A stretch of DNA of 8,508 bases from Acidobacteriota bacterium (GTDB taxonomy: Bacteria > Acidobacteriota > Vicinamibacteria > Vicinamibacterales > UBA2999): the NCBI GenBank assembly GCA_947465275.1, contig CANIAI010000080.1, forward strand, positions 1-8,508. The letters are read 5' to 3'. This document shows positions 1 through 6,850 of the stretch, piece after piece. Both the position numbers and the translations under genes were made by a program. Each line of letters opens with the position of its first letter. The stretch's first letter is position 1. The notes below the pieces were generated by a model. It did no database searches and had not been told where the DNA came from. It worked only from the letters and a program-made list of their open reading frames with translations.

Positions 1-995
1 AGCAGCGGCTCCGGGTCGCGGCTGCCGCAGTGACGGTCGCGCTCCGTGACGTCGGCGCGGGCGCGCTGGTTGGTGAGACACGCGGTCCGCTCGTGCATTG
101 GTCCCCGCCCGTCGTGCCGGCCGGCACTGACCGGGTGACCCTGATCTCGGTGCCGATCACCGGTGCGCAGGCGCTGCTCGCGGCGCCCGCCGCACCAGGA
201 ACCGCGACCCTCACGATCGCGCTGGCGCCCGGCTGTCCGCCCGCGACCGCCACGAGCAGCTGCGGATTCCGGCCGGGAACGCCGGTGCTGCTCGCCGACG
301 CGCAGGGGCGGCGCGACCTGCTGACGGTGACCGCCGCCGTTGGAGCCGCGCTCACGGTCAGCCACCCCGGTGCGTTGGCGACGACCTATCCGGTCGGTGC
401 GCTCGTCAGCGAGGTGACGGTGCATCGCTACTACCGTGAGGACAGCCCCGACGGAGGGCAGCTCGTGCACGACGACGGTTCGCCGCCCGGGTTCCCGGTG
501 GTCGACCACGTCGCCGGCCTGGCGTTCGACTACTTCGGCGACCCACAGCCCCCACGGCTCGTGCCGGAGCCTCCGGGCGCCCCGCCCGGGCCGCCGCGCG
601 CCATCTACGGCGCCGGACCGCCGCCGCTGGGGATCGATGACCCTGCCGACATCTGGCCTGCGGGCGAGAACTGCCTGTTCACCGTCGTCGAAGGGGTGCA
701 GGTGCCTCGCCTGCCGGTGCTGGCCGTCGGGACCGCGCTCGTGCCGCTGGCCGGCGCCCTCTTCGACGACGGGCCCTGGTGCCCCGACGACGCATCGGCC
801 GTCCGCTTCGATGCCGACCTCCTGCGCATTCGCCGCGTGCGCGTGCGGCTGCGGCTGGAGGCGCCGGACGCGTTCCGCGGACCCGCGGGTCCGCTCTTCT
901 CACGGGCCGGCATGGCTCGCCGAGCGGGCCGGCTCGTGCCCGACCAGGCGATCACGATCGACGTCACGCCGCCCAACCTCGCGGTGCCCCGATGA
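1..995 (+). CDS. PilW-like type IV pilus minor pilin, 5' end missing
   Basis: This is the C-terminal part of a probable PilW-family minor pilin, a component of a type IV pilus or pseudopilus. The frame is open to the left edge. A GTG at 30 could be read as a start, but the codons before it (from base 3) read QRLRVAAAAV, and the first two bases fit the end of another Gln codon. That resembles the QQRLRVA stretch that follows the N-terminal helix in PilW-like proteins, so I place the true start, with the prepilin signal and hydrophobic helix, outside the window. Counting from the GTG, visible features are two cysteines (69 and 78, a possible disulfide), a beta-rich CGFRPGTPVLLAD segment, and VVDHVAGLAFDYFGDP near residue 157, a phrase I associate with this family. 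The C-terminus is basic and ends VPDQAITIDVTPPNLAVPR. The stop overlaps the next ATG (ATGA), which implies translational coupling with the PilX-like gene. The family call is by remembered similarity and is moderately secure. Confidence 0.68.
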   Translation, partial: QRLRVAAAAVTVALRDVGAGALVGETRGPLVHWSPPVVPAGTDRVTLISVPITGAQALLAAPAAPGTATLTIALAPGCPPATATSSCGFRPGTPVLLADAQGRRDLLTVTAAVGAALTVSHPGALATTYPVGALVSEVTVHRYYREDSPDGGQLVHDDGSPPGFPVVDHVAGLAFDYFGDPQPPRLVPEPPGAPPGPPRAIYGAGPPPLGIDDPADIWPAGENCLFTVVEGVQVPRLPVLAVGTALVPLAGALFDDGPWCPDDASAVRFDADLLRIRRVRVRLRLEAPDAFRGPAGPLFSRAGMARRAGRLVPDQAITIDVTPPNLAVPR

Positions 996-1687
996 AGCGA
1001 GAAGGCGAGCAGGGCGTCGCGCTGCTCATCGTCCTCGTCACGACGGGGCTGCTGGCGGCACTGGCGACGGCGCTCGTGCTGACCGCCGCGCTCGAGGCGC
1101 GCATCCCGGCGGCGCAGCGCGACGGCACCATCGCCGCCTATGCGGCCGAATCGGCCCTGGCGGCCGTGCTGCCCGACGTGCTGGCGGCCGGTCCTGACGC
1201 CGTGCTCGCCGGCGCGGCCTCGACCTTCACCGATGGGGGAGGGGCAGGCGGCGTCCGGGTCCTGGCCGACGGTACCGGCATCGACCTTGACCGTGAGACG
1301 GCGCAGCTCCTGTGCGGGCGGGCGGCCTGCACCCCGGCCGCCACCACCGCCACCTCGCCCGAACGTCCCTGGGGGCCCGCCAACCCCCGCTGGCGCGTCT
1401 ATGGCTACGGGCGGCTGGTCGACCTGCTCCCGGCCGCTCCTGGGGCCGCCGGACCAGACCCTGGCGACGGACCGGACGTCTACGTGATCGTCTGGGTGGC
1501 TGACGACCCGACCGATGCCGACGGGAATCCGCTCGCCGACGCCCCTGCCGGCACCGCCGGCCACGGCATGCTGTTCCTGGCGGCTCGTGCGTATGGACGT
1601 AGCGGAGTGCGCAGAAGCGTGCGTCTGGTGGTCGAGCGCACCGACACCGGACTGCGTCCCATCGCACGGCAGACAACCGAGCCGTAG
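992..1687 (+). CDS. PilX/GspK-like minor pilin
   Basis: A 231-residue protein resembling PilX/GspK minor pilins, which prime or cap type IV pili and type II secretion pseudopili in the inner membrane. The start is the ATG overlapping the upstream stop. An open frame extends further 5', but only this start puts the short basic leader MKREGEQG directly before a hydrophobic helix (about residues 9-34). Prepilin peptidase would be expected to cut after Gly8. Mature position 5 is then Ile rather than the usual Glu, as in GspK-type and some PilX proteins. After the helix comes LEARIPAAQRDGTIAAYAAESAL (split here by description: about residues 35-57), the typical PilX_N pattern of a charged linker and an Ala/Glu helix. 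Cys108 and Cys113 could form a disulfide. A second conserved-looking block, PDVYVIVWVADDPTDADGNP (161-180), is followed by a C-terminal strand rich in Arg and Val. No good ribosome binding site precedes the ATG, which fits coupling to the PilW-like gene. Confidence 0.72.
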   Translation: MKREGEQGVALLIVLVTTGLLAALATALVLTAALEARIPAAQRDGTIAAYAAESALAAVLPDVLAAGPDAVLAGAASTFTDGGGAGGVRVLADGTGIDLDRETAQLLCGRAACTPAATTATSPERPWGPANPRWRVYGYGRLVDLLPAAPGAAGPDPGDGPDVYVIVWVADDPTDADGNPLADAPAGTAGHGMLFLAARAYGRSGVRRSVRLVVERTDTGLRPIARQTTEP

Positions 1688-1716
1688 AGTGCGGGACGAG
1701 AAGTGCCGACAATATC

Positions 1717-1724
1717 GAGGAGGA
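1717..1724 (+). promoter_or_regulatory. strong Shine-Dalgarno site for the exported protein
   Basis: GAGGAGGA lies 8 bases before the ATG at 1733 and is the best ribosome binding site in the window. It decides the start of the next gene: an in-frame GTG at 1703 lies upstream of this site, so it is unlikely to be used. A second in-frame ATG follows directly at 1736. Confidence 0.8.
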
Positions 1725-1732
1725 ATCCATCC

Positions 1733-2302
1733 ATGATGCTGCGCACCCCGACCCTGGCCCTCCTGCTGCTCGTCCTGCCCGTCCAGCTCGCCACCGCCCA
1801 GTCGCTGGCCGAGCTGGCGAAGAAGGAAGAGGCGCGCCGCAGGCAGGTGAACACCGGCAAGGTCTACTCGAACAAGGACCTCCCGCCCGTGCCGGCCGCG
1901 GCCGTGCCTGCCGCGGCGACCACCGAGCCTGTCTCGGCGCAGCCGCCGAAGACCGAGACCGCGACGGCGTCGAAGCCGGGTGACGCCGCCGACAAGGCTG
2001 CCGCCGACAAGGGCGAGAAGAAGGACGAGGCCTGGTGGCGCAAGCGGGTGACGACGACGCGTGACAGCCTCACCCGGTCGCAGACGTTCAAGGAAGCGCT
2101 GCAGACCCGCCTCAACGCGCTCTCCACCGACTTCGTGAACCGCGACGATCCGGCGCAGAAGGCCCAGATCGCCGTCGACCGGCAGAAGACGCTCGCCGAG
2201 ATGGAACGGGTCACCAGGGAGATCACGCAGCTCCAGAAGGAGCTGACCGATATCGCCGACGAGGCGCGGCGCACCGGCGTCCCCGCCGGGTGGGTCCGCT
2301 GA
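1733..2302 (+). CDS. small exported protein of unknown function with C-terminal coiled coil
   Basis: A 189-residue protein. The N-terminus MMLRTPTLALLLLVLPVQLATAQ is a clear Sec signal peptide with a likely cleavage after Ala-Thr-Ala near residue 22, so the protein should be exported to the periplasm. The mature start, SLAELAKKEEARRRQVNTGK followed by VYSNKDL, resembles a leader seen in many acidobacterial hypothetical proteins (from memory). Residues 51-97 are an Ala/Pro/Lys-rich low-complexity linker. Residues 100-180 begin with WWRKR and form a charged helical, coiled-coil-like domain. The end, EARRTGVPAGWVR, looks like a conserved tail. The gene has its own strong ribosome binding site 45 bases after the PilX-like stop, and it is followed after 11 bases by the response regulator. 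It may therefore belong to the pilus group, perhaps as a periplasmic accessory protein, but nothing in the sequence shows a specific function. Confidence 0.75.
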   Translation: MMLRTPTLALLLLVLPVQLATAQSLAELAKKEEARRRQVNTGKVYSNKDLPPVPAAAVPAAATTEPVSAQPPKTETATASKPGDAADKAAADKGEKKDEAWWRKRVTTTRDSLTRSQTFKEALQTRLNALSTDFVNRDDPAQKAQIAVDRQKTLAEMERVTREITQLQKELTDIADEARRTGVPAGWVR

Positions 2303-2313
2303 GCCGCACGCCG

Positions 2314-3711
2314 ATGCAGGCGTCGCCCCGGTTCCCGGTCCTGCTGGTCGAGGACCGCGACTCGCTGCGCGCGATGCTGCGCCACACGCTCGAGGCGCAG
2401 GACCACGAGGTCGTCGAAGCCCGCGATCAGGCCGAGGCGCTCGACCGGATCCGTGAGGACCGCCCGGCCGTCGTGCTCACCGACCTGCGCCTGCCCGTCG
2501 GTGACGGCCTCGGCGTGCTGCGCGCCGCCAAGGAAGTGGACCCCGACCTGCCGGTCGTCGTCATGACCGCCTACGGCAGCATCCAGGACGCGGTCTCCGC
2601 GATGCGCGAGGGGGCGATGGACTTCCTGGCCAAGCCGGTCGATCCCGATCACCTGCTGCTGATGGTCGAGCGCGCGATCGCGCAGCGGCGCATGCAGACC
2701 GAGAACGTCCTGCTGAAGCAGGAGCTGGCCGAACGACGGGGGGCGCCGCGCATCATCGGCGACGACCCGCACCTGCGCCAGGTCTCGCAGCAACTGGTGC
2801 GCGCGGCCGGCACCGACGCCACCGTGCTGCTGCTCGGCGAGAGCGGCACCGGCAAGGAACTGTTCGCGCGGGCGTTGCACGCGCTGAGTCCGCGCGCCGA
2901 CGGGCCGTTCGTCGCGATCAACTGCGCCGCGATCCCCGACACGCTCCTCGAGACCGAGCTCTTCGGACACGAGAAGGGGGCCTTCACCGGCGCGGTCGGC
3001 CGCAAGCCGGGACGCTTCGAGCTGGCGCACCGCGGCACGCTGTTCCTCGACGAGATTGGCGAGCTGCCGCTGCTGCTGCAGGCGAAGATCCTGCGCGCGA
3101 TCGAGCAGAAGTCGTTCGAGCGGGTGGGGGGGACGCAGTCGCTGAAGGTCGACGTCCGCATCGTCGCGGCGACCAATCGCAACCTGGCCGCGCGCGTCGC
3201 CGAACGGCAGTTCCGCGAAGACCTCTACTTCCGGCTGTCGGTCTTCCCGATCGAGATTCCGCCGCTGCGGGAGCGGGGCACCGACATCCTGATGCTCGCG
3301 ACGCACTTCGTCGACAAGTACCGCCGTGAGCTGAACAAGACGCCGATGACGCTGACGCAGGCCGCAATCGACGCGCTCGAGCGCTACGCGTGGCCGGGGA
3401 ACGTGCGCGAGCTGCAGAACTGCATCGAACGCGCGGTCATCCTGTGCGAAGGCGACACGATCCAGGCGACGCACCTGAACCTGGCGGCGCTGCCGCCGTC
3501 ACCCGTCGTCGCCGACGGGCCGTGGGATCAGATCGATCTGTCCGGGACGCTGCAGGATGCGCTGCAGCGGGTGACCTTCGAAGCCGAGCGCCGGAAGCTG
3601 CTGGCCGCGCTCCACGAGCACGCCGGCGACAGGACGCGGGCGGCCAGCGCCCTGCAGGTGGGCTATCGCGCCTTCGTCCAGAAGCTGCGCGACCACGCGA
3701 TCCAGAACTGA
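2314..3711 (+). CDS. sigma-54-dependent response regulator, NtrC family
   Basis: A 465-residue two-component transcription activator that would drive sigma-54 RNA polymerase at -24/-12 promoters once phosphorylated. Receiver domain: about residues 8-120, with acidic pair E13/D14, phosphoacceptor D57 (LTDLRLP), T85 and K107. AAA+ domain: about 145-385, with Walker A GESGTGKE (175-182), the sigma-54 contact loop GAFTGA (222-227) and Walker B FLDEIGE (D246, E247), followed by ATNRNL and FREDLYFRL. C-terminal Fis-type HTH: about 427-463 (GDRTRAASALQVGYRAFVQK). All key residues are present, so it should be a functional activator. I chose ATG 2314, 11 bases after the previous stop. An in-frame GTG at 2290 would overlap the previous gene by 13 bases and add eight residues. 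Its position after pilin-like genes suggests a PilR-like role in pilus gene control, but no partner kinase is in the window and the target promoters are unknown. Confidence 0.93.
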   Translation: MQASPRFPVLLVEDRDSLRAMLRHTLEAQDHEVVEARDQAEALDRIREDRPAVVLTDLRLPVGDGLGVLRAAKEVDPDLPVVVMTAYGSIQDAVSAMREGAMDFLAKPVDPDHLLLMVERAIAQRRMQTENVLLKQELAERRGAPRIIGDDPHLRQVSQQLVRAAGTDATVLLLGESGTGKELFARALHALSPRADGPFVAINCAAIPDTLLETELFGHEKGAFTGAVGRKPGRFELAHRGTLFLDEIGELPLLLQAKILRAIEQKSFERVGGTQSLKVDVRIVAATNRNLAARVAERQFREDLYFRLSVFPIEIPPLRERGTDILMLATHFVDKYRRELNKTPMTLTQAAIDALERYAWPGNVRELQNCIERAVILCEGDTIQATHLNLAALPPSPVVADGPWDQIDLSGTLQDALQRVTFEAERRKLLAALHEHAGDRTRAASALQVGYRAFVQKLRDHAIQN

Positions 3712-3725
3712 GCGGGTGCCAGAGG

Positions 3726-3752
3726 CGGCGCTCGCGGGCGCCGGGTGGTTTT
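3726..3752 (+). terminator. probable intrinsic terminator after the response regulator
   Basis: CGGCGC (3726-3731) pairs perfectly with GCGCCG (3738-3743) around a six-base loop, and is followed by GGTGG and four T residues (3749-3752). It sits 14 bases after the stop of the plus-strand regulator and directly at the stop of convergent aroB. The T run is short and separated from the stem, so efficiency is uncertain. On the minus strand the same stem could stop aroB transcripts, but it lacks a T run there. Confidence 0.45.
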
Positions 3753-4847
3753 CTACCGCGGCAGTCCGAGGCCGACGAGCACCTCGGTGAGCTCCGCCTC
3801 GGTGACGTCGTCGATCGTGGCGGTGGTGCCGATCCCGGTGGCGATCACGAAGTGCAGCGTGCCGTCGACCACCTTCTTGTCGCGCTTCACCGCGGCAATC
3901 ACCTCGGGGATGGAGAGGTCCGAGACCGACGGGAGCTTCCCGAGCTGCTGGATGAGCCTCGCGAGCGCCGCGCGATCCGTCTCGGGCATCGTGCCCCGGC
4001 GCACCGCGAGGTCGGCCGCCGCGAGCATCCCGTAGCCGATCGCCTCGCCATGCAGGAAGCGGCGGTAGTGGGTGACCGCCTCGAGCGCGTGCCCGACGGT
4101 GTGGCCGTAGTTCAGGATGCGGCGCAGCCCGCCCTCGCGCTCGTCGCGCGAGACGACGTCGGCCTTGATGCGGCACGACTCGATGATCGCCGGCAGCACC
4201 ACGTCCGGGTCCTGCGCGAACACCGCCCGCGTGCGCGTCGTGAGCGCGTCGAAGAGCGAGCGGCTCGCGATGACGCCGTACTTCACGACCTCGTAGAGGC
4301 CCGAGCGGTACTCGCGGCGCCGCAGCGTCTTCAGCACCAGCGGGTCGATGGCCACGAGCGTCGGCTGGTGGAACGCCCCGATCAGGTTCTTGCCCAGGGC
4401 GTGGTTCACGCCCACCTTCCCCCCGATCGAGCTGTCGACCTGCGCCAGCAGCGTCGTCGGCACGTGCACGAGCGTGATGCCGCGCAGGAACGACGCGGCC
4501 GCGAAGCCGCCCATGTCACCGATCACGCCGCCGCCGACGCAGACGAGCACGCTGCCCCGGTCGGCCCCGGCGCGGATCAGCGCTTCGTATATTTTCGAGA
4601 CAGAGGCCAGCGTCTTGTAGCGCTCGCCGTCGGGAATCAGGATGGGTTCGAGATCCCCCGAGACAGCCCGCACGGTCTCGCCGTGATGCTTCCAGACGGT
4701 CGGACTCGACACGAGGAAGCGGCGGCGGCCGACGCGATGCTCGTCGAGCAGCGCGGGCAGGTTACCCGCGAGGCCGTTCCCGATGAGGATCGTGGAGTCG
4801 CTGGTGGCGGTGCGGACGTCGACGCGGGTGATGGAATCGGTGACCAC
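3753..4847 (-). CDS. aroB: 3-dehydroquinate synthase
   Basis: AroB converts DAHP to 3-dehydroquinate, the second step of the shikimate pathway, in the cytoplasm, using NAD and a divalent metal. From GTG 4847 the protein has 364 residues, a usual family length. Visible signatures are the nucleotide-binding GGGVIGDMGGFAA (105-117), VPTTLLAQVDSSIGGKVGVN (129-148) and GKNLIGAFHQP (152-162). The expected metal ligands are E186 (LYEVVKYG), H249 (NYGHTVGH) and H266 (FLHGEAIGYG). RDKK (322-325) is also present. The frame runs open far upstream (to about 5081), but that part is the antisense of nadB. A second GTG at 4871 would add eight residues and has AGGG six bases before it; GTG 4847 has no purine-rich site. 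Both starts are therefore possible. The gene is convergent with the response regulator and divergent from nadB. The function is secure and the start is not. Confidence 0.95.
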   Translation of the reverse strand: MVTDSITRVDVRTATSDSTILIGNGLAGNLPALLDEHRVGRRRFLVSSPTVWKHHGETVRAVSGDLEPILIPDGERYKTLASVSKIYEALIRAGADRGSVLVCVGGGVIGDMGGFAAASFLRGITLVHVPTTLLAQVDSSIGGKVGVNHALGKNLIGAFHQPTLVAIDPLVLKTLRRREYRSGLYEVVKYGVIASRSLFDALTTRTRAVFAQDPDVVLPAIIESCRIKADVVSRDEREGGLRRILNYGHTVGHALEAVTHYRRFLHGEAIGYGMLAAADLAVRRGTMPETDRAALARLIQQLGKLPSVSDLSIPEVIAAVKRDKKVVDGTLHFVIATGIGTTATIDDVTEAELTEVLVGLGLPR

Positions 4848-4875
4848 GAGGATAGGTTGATAGGATAGCACCGTG
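4845..4875. promoter_or_regulatory. minimal divergent aroB-nadB start region with GATAG repeats
   Basis: Between the aroB GTG (4847, minus) and the nadB GTG (4873, plus) lie only 25 bases, and only one base if aroB starts at 4871. This stretch is AT-richer than its surroundings and carries GATAG three times (4851, 4859, 4864). On the minus strand it gives TATCCT twice, a fair -10 hexamer; on the plus strand TAGGAT (4861-4866) is a possible -10 that would start transcription at about the nadB GTG. AGGA (4862-4865) could instead be a nadB ribosome binding site. No convincing -35 box is seen on either strand, so the promoter assignment is tentative. Confidence 0.35.
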
Positions 4876-6435
4876 AACCCTGGCGGCGACCGTGGCGGCG
4901 ACTTCCTGGTGATCGGCAGCGGCGTGGCCGGGCTGCGGGCGGCGTTGTCGCTCGTGGAGCACGGCGACGTGGTGGTGCTGACGAAGGCCGAGCCCACCGA
5001 GAGCAACACCGGATATGCCCAGGGCGGCATCGCCGCGGCCCTCGGCACCGACGACTCCCCGGAGCTGCACACGGCCGACACGCTCGGCGCCGGCGACGGC
5101 CTCTGCTCGCCGGAGGCGGTCGACGTGCTGGTGCGCGAGGGAGTCCGCTACGTCCGGGAACTCGTAGACTGGGGCGCCGGCTTCGATCGCGCCGCCGACG
5201 GGCAGGTCGCCCTCGGACGCGAGGCCGCGCACAGCGTCCGCCGCGTGCTGCACGCCCGCGACGCCACCGGACGCGAGATCGCCCGCCTGCTCTGGTCGCG
5301 CGTCTCCGCGAACCGCCGCATCCACGTGATCGACGACGCCCAGGCAACCGCGCTGCGCGTCGAGGGCGGGTCGTGCACCGGCGTGACCTTCGTGGACGGC
5401 GAGCGGCGCGTGCGGCAGGTCTCGGCCGGACGCACGCTCCTGGCCACGGGCGGGGCCGGGCAGATCTATCGCGAGACCACCAATCCGGCGATTGCCACCG
5501 GCGACGGTGTCGCGATGGCGGTCGCGGCGGGCGCGCGCGTCACCGATCTCGAATTCGTACAGTTCCATCCGACCGTGCTCAGCGTGCCGGGACACGCGCG
5601 CTTCCTGCTGTCGGAAGCGCTGCGCGGCGAAGGCGCGCGGCTGGTGAACGCGTCGGGCGAGGCGTTCATGACGCGCTACGAGCCTGCGGGAGACCTCGCG
5701 TCACGCGACCTCGTCGCCCGCGCCATCGTCCGCGAGAGCCGCCGCACCGGCGCGCCGGTCTACCTGTCGCTGACGCACCTCGACGCGGACTTCGTCCGCT
5801 CGCGCTTCCCGTCGATCGTCGCCGCCTGCGCCGCGGCCGGACTCGACCTCACGCGCGAGCCGGTGCCGGTGAGCCCCGCCGCGCACTACGTGATGGGCGG
5901 CGTCGAGACCGACCTGTACGGCCGCACCTCCGTTCCGGCGTTGTTTGCCGCCGGTGAGGTCGCCTGCACGTTCGTCCATGGCGCGAACCGGCTCGCGAGC
6001 AACTCGCTGCTCGAGGGGCTCGTGTTCGGCGCGCGCGCGGCCGACGCGATGGCGGGCCCCATCGAGGCTGCCGCGCTGGCGGATGCAGAGGTGGTGACGC
6101 ACCGGGCCGCGGGCACCGGCGCCGCTGTGGCGGGGACCGTGCCCGATGTCGCCGCCGTCCGCGAGCTGATGTGGAACGCCGCCGGACTCGTGCGCGATCG
6201 CGACGCCCTCGCCGCCGCCGTGACCACGCTCGGCGACTGGTCGCAGGCGGTCGCCGGTATCGACCCGTCCGACTCCGCCGCCCGGCGGGTGCGGAGCCTG
6301 GTCGTCGTCGGCCTCCACATCGCCCGTGCCGCGCTGCGCCGCGAGGAGAGCCGCGGCGGCCATTACCGGAGCGACTTCCCCGACCGCGACGACGCGCGCT
6401 GGCAGCGGCATGTCGCCGACGTCACCGTCGGGTAG
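4873..6435 (+). CDS. nadB: L-aspartate oxidase
   Basis: NadB oxidises L-aspartate to iminoaspartate with FAD, the first step of de novo NAD synthesis; NadA, not present here, would take the product. The 520-residue length fits the family. The N-terminal dinucleotide fold has G15-x-G17-x-x-G20 (VIGSGVAGLRAA), followed by NTGYAQGGIAAAL, typical of the fumarate reductase/succinate dehydrogenase flavoprotein superfamily. REAAHS (E117, H120) and the catalytic-arginine region SRDLVARAI (R278) match L-aspartate oxidases, as do EFVQFHPTVL, SEALRGEGARLVN, PAAHYVMGGV and HGANRLASNSLLEGL (369-383). The C-terminal helical domain (about 420-520) is present and ends in the REESRGGHYRSDFP segment. The GTG at 4873 is the only upstream start in this frame, since a TAG lies at 4861-4863. 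The gene is divergent from aroB and followed at 47 bases by a small membrane protein gene. Confidence 0.95.
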   Translation: MNPGGDRGGDFLVIGSGVAGLRAALSLVEHGDVVVLTKAEPTESNTGYAQGGIAAALGTDDSPELHTADTLGAGDGLCSPEAVDVLVREGVRYVRELVDWGAGFDRAADGQVALGREAAHSVRRVLHARDATGREIARLLWSRVSANRRIHVIDDAQATALRVEGGSCTGVTFVDGERRVRQVSAGRTLLATGGAGQIYRETTNPAIATGDGVAMAVAAGARVTDLEFVQFHPTVLSVPGHARFLLSEALRGEGARLVNASGEAFMTRYEPAGDLASRDLVARAIVRESRRTGAPVYLSLTHLDADFVRSRFPSIVAACAAAGLDLTREPVPVSPAAHYVMGGVETDLYGRTSVPALFAAGEVACTFVHGANRLASNSLLEGLVFGARAADAMAGPIEAAALADAEVVTHRAAGTGAAVAGTVPDVAAVRELMWNAAGLVRDRDALAAAVTTLGDWSQAVAGIDPSDSAARRVRSLVVVGLHIARAALRREESRGGHYRSDFPDRDDARWQRHVADVTVG

Positions 6436-6482
6436 CGACGGCTCCCGAGTCAGCCCACGCCGAGCGACCTGGAGCGCATGCG

Positions 6483-6797
6483 ATGACCCGCCGGTTGCCC
6501 TGGATCCTGCTCGCCGCCGGCATGGTGCTGAAGGCCGCGCTGCTCGCGCTGTACCACGTCACCTCCACCGGTCGGTACCTGGTGCTGGCCGTGGGCTGGG
6601 ATCCGCTGGCCGTGCGCCTCACCGATGCGACCGTCGGGTTGTTCTTCCGCGCCGGGTACGCGGCCCCGGGCAACCTGGAATACGGCCTCTGGTTGGTGCT
6701 CCTGGTGCTGTTCTTCGGGCTGGAATGCTTCGCGGTGGGTTCGCTCGTGGCGCGAGTGGCGCGGCTGGCGCGCCCGCGTCGCGCGCAGGGGCGGTAA
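6483..6797 (+). CDS. small two-helix membrane protein, unknown function
   Basis: A 104-residue protein with two hydrophobic segments, about residues 5-27 (LPWILLAAGMVLKAALLALY) and 66-90 (EYGLWLVLLVLFFGLECFAV). Arginines cluster at both ends (MTRR; RVARLARPRRAQGR), so the positive-inside rule predicts both termini in the cytoplasm and a roughly 40-residue external loop that is itself fairly hydrophobic. The frame is open further upstream inside nadB, but ATG 6483 is preceded by GGAG at 6471-6474 with eight bases between, and the hydrophobic pattern begins there. It lies between nadB and proS in the same direction, with gaps of 47 and 53 bases, and may be co-transcribed with either. I do not recognise a family. 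The regular membrane topology and the ribosome site are the reasons for calling it a gene. Confidence 0.65.
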   Translation: MTRRLPWILLAAGMVLKAALLALYHVTSTGRYLVLAVGWDPLAVRLTDATVGLFFRAGYAAPGNLEYGLWLVLLVLFFGLECFAVGSLVARVARLARPRRAQGR

Positions 6798-6830
6798 GCG
6801 CCCCTTGGGGGGCTCCGGTCGGCCGAATCC

Positions 6831-6850
6831 GGTAAGATCAACCACTTACC
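6831..6850 (+). promoter_or_regulatory. inverted repeat ending at the proS start codon
   Basis: GGTAAG (6831-6836) and CTTACC (6845-6850) are perfect complements separated by eight bases, and the second arm ends immediately before the proS ATG. There is no Shine-Dalgarno site at normal distance. The left arm also overlaps TAAGAT (6833-6838), a possible -10 hexamer, which would give a very short leader. It could be a small RNA hairpin affecting initiation or a protein site; the sequence does not decide. Confidence 0.35.

Noticed and set aside
1864..3474. A 536-codon open frame on the minus strand opposite the exported protein and the response regulator.
   Set aside because: It is antisense to a gene with complete receiver and AAA+ motifs. 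Its translation is Arg/Asp/His/Gln-rich, with no recognisable motif. Long antisense frames are expected at this G+C content.
3390..4868. A 492-codon plus-strand frame across the regulator end and aroB.
   Set aside because: It runs through the regulator 3' end, the terminator and the antisense of aroB, and gives a low-complexity charged translation. The minus-strand aroB motifs are unambiguous.
4848..5081. The long N-terminal extension of the aroB frame up to base 5081.
   Set aside because: It is antisense to the conserved FAD-binding start of nadB, and AroB proteins begin shortly before the first beta strand, as from GTG 4847 or 4871.
6797..6814. AGC-G-CCC/GGG-G-GCT hairpin just after the small membrane protein stop, as a terminator.
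   Set aside because: The stem is interrupted, the loop is very small and no T run follows. It may only be GC-rich sequence between genes.
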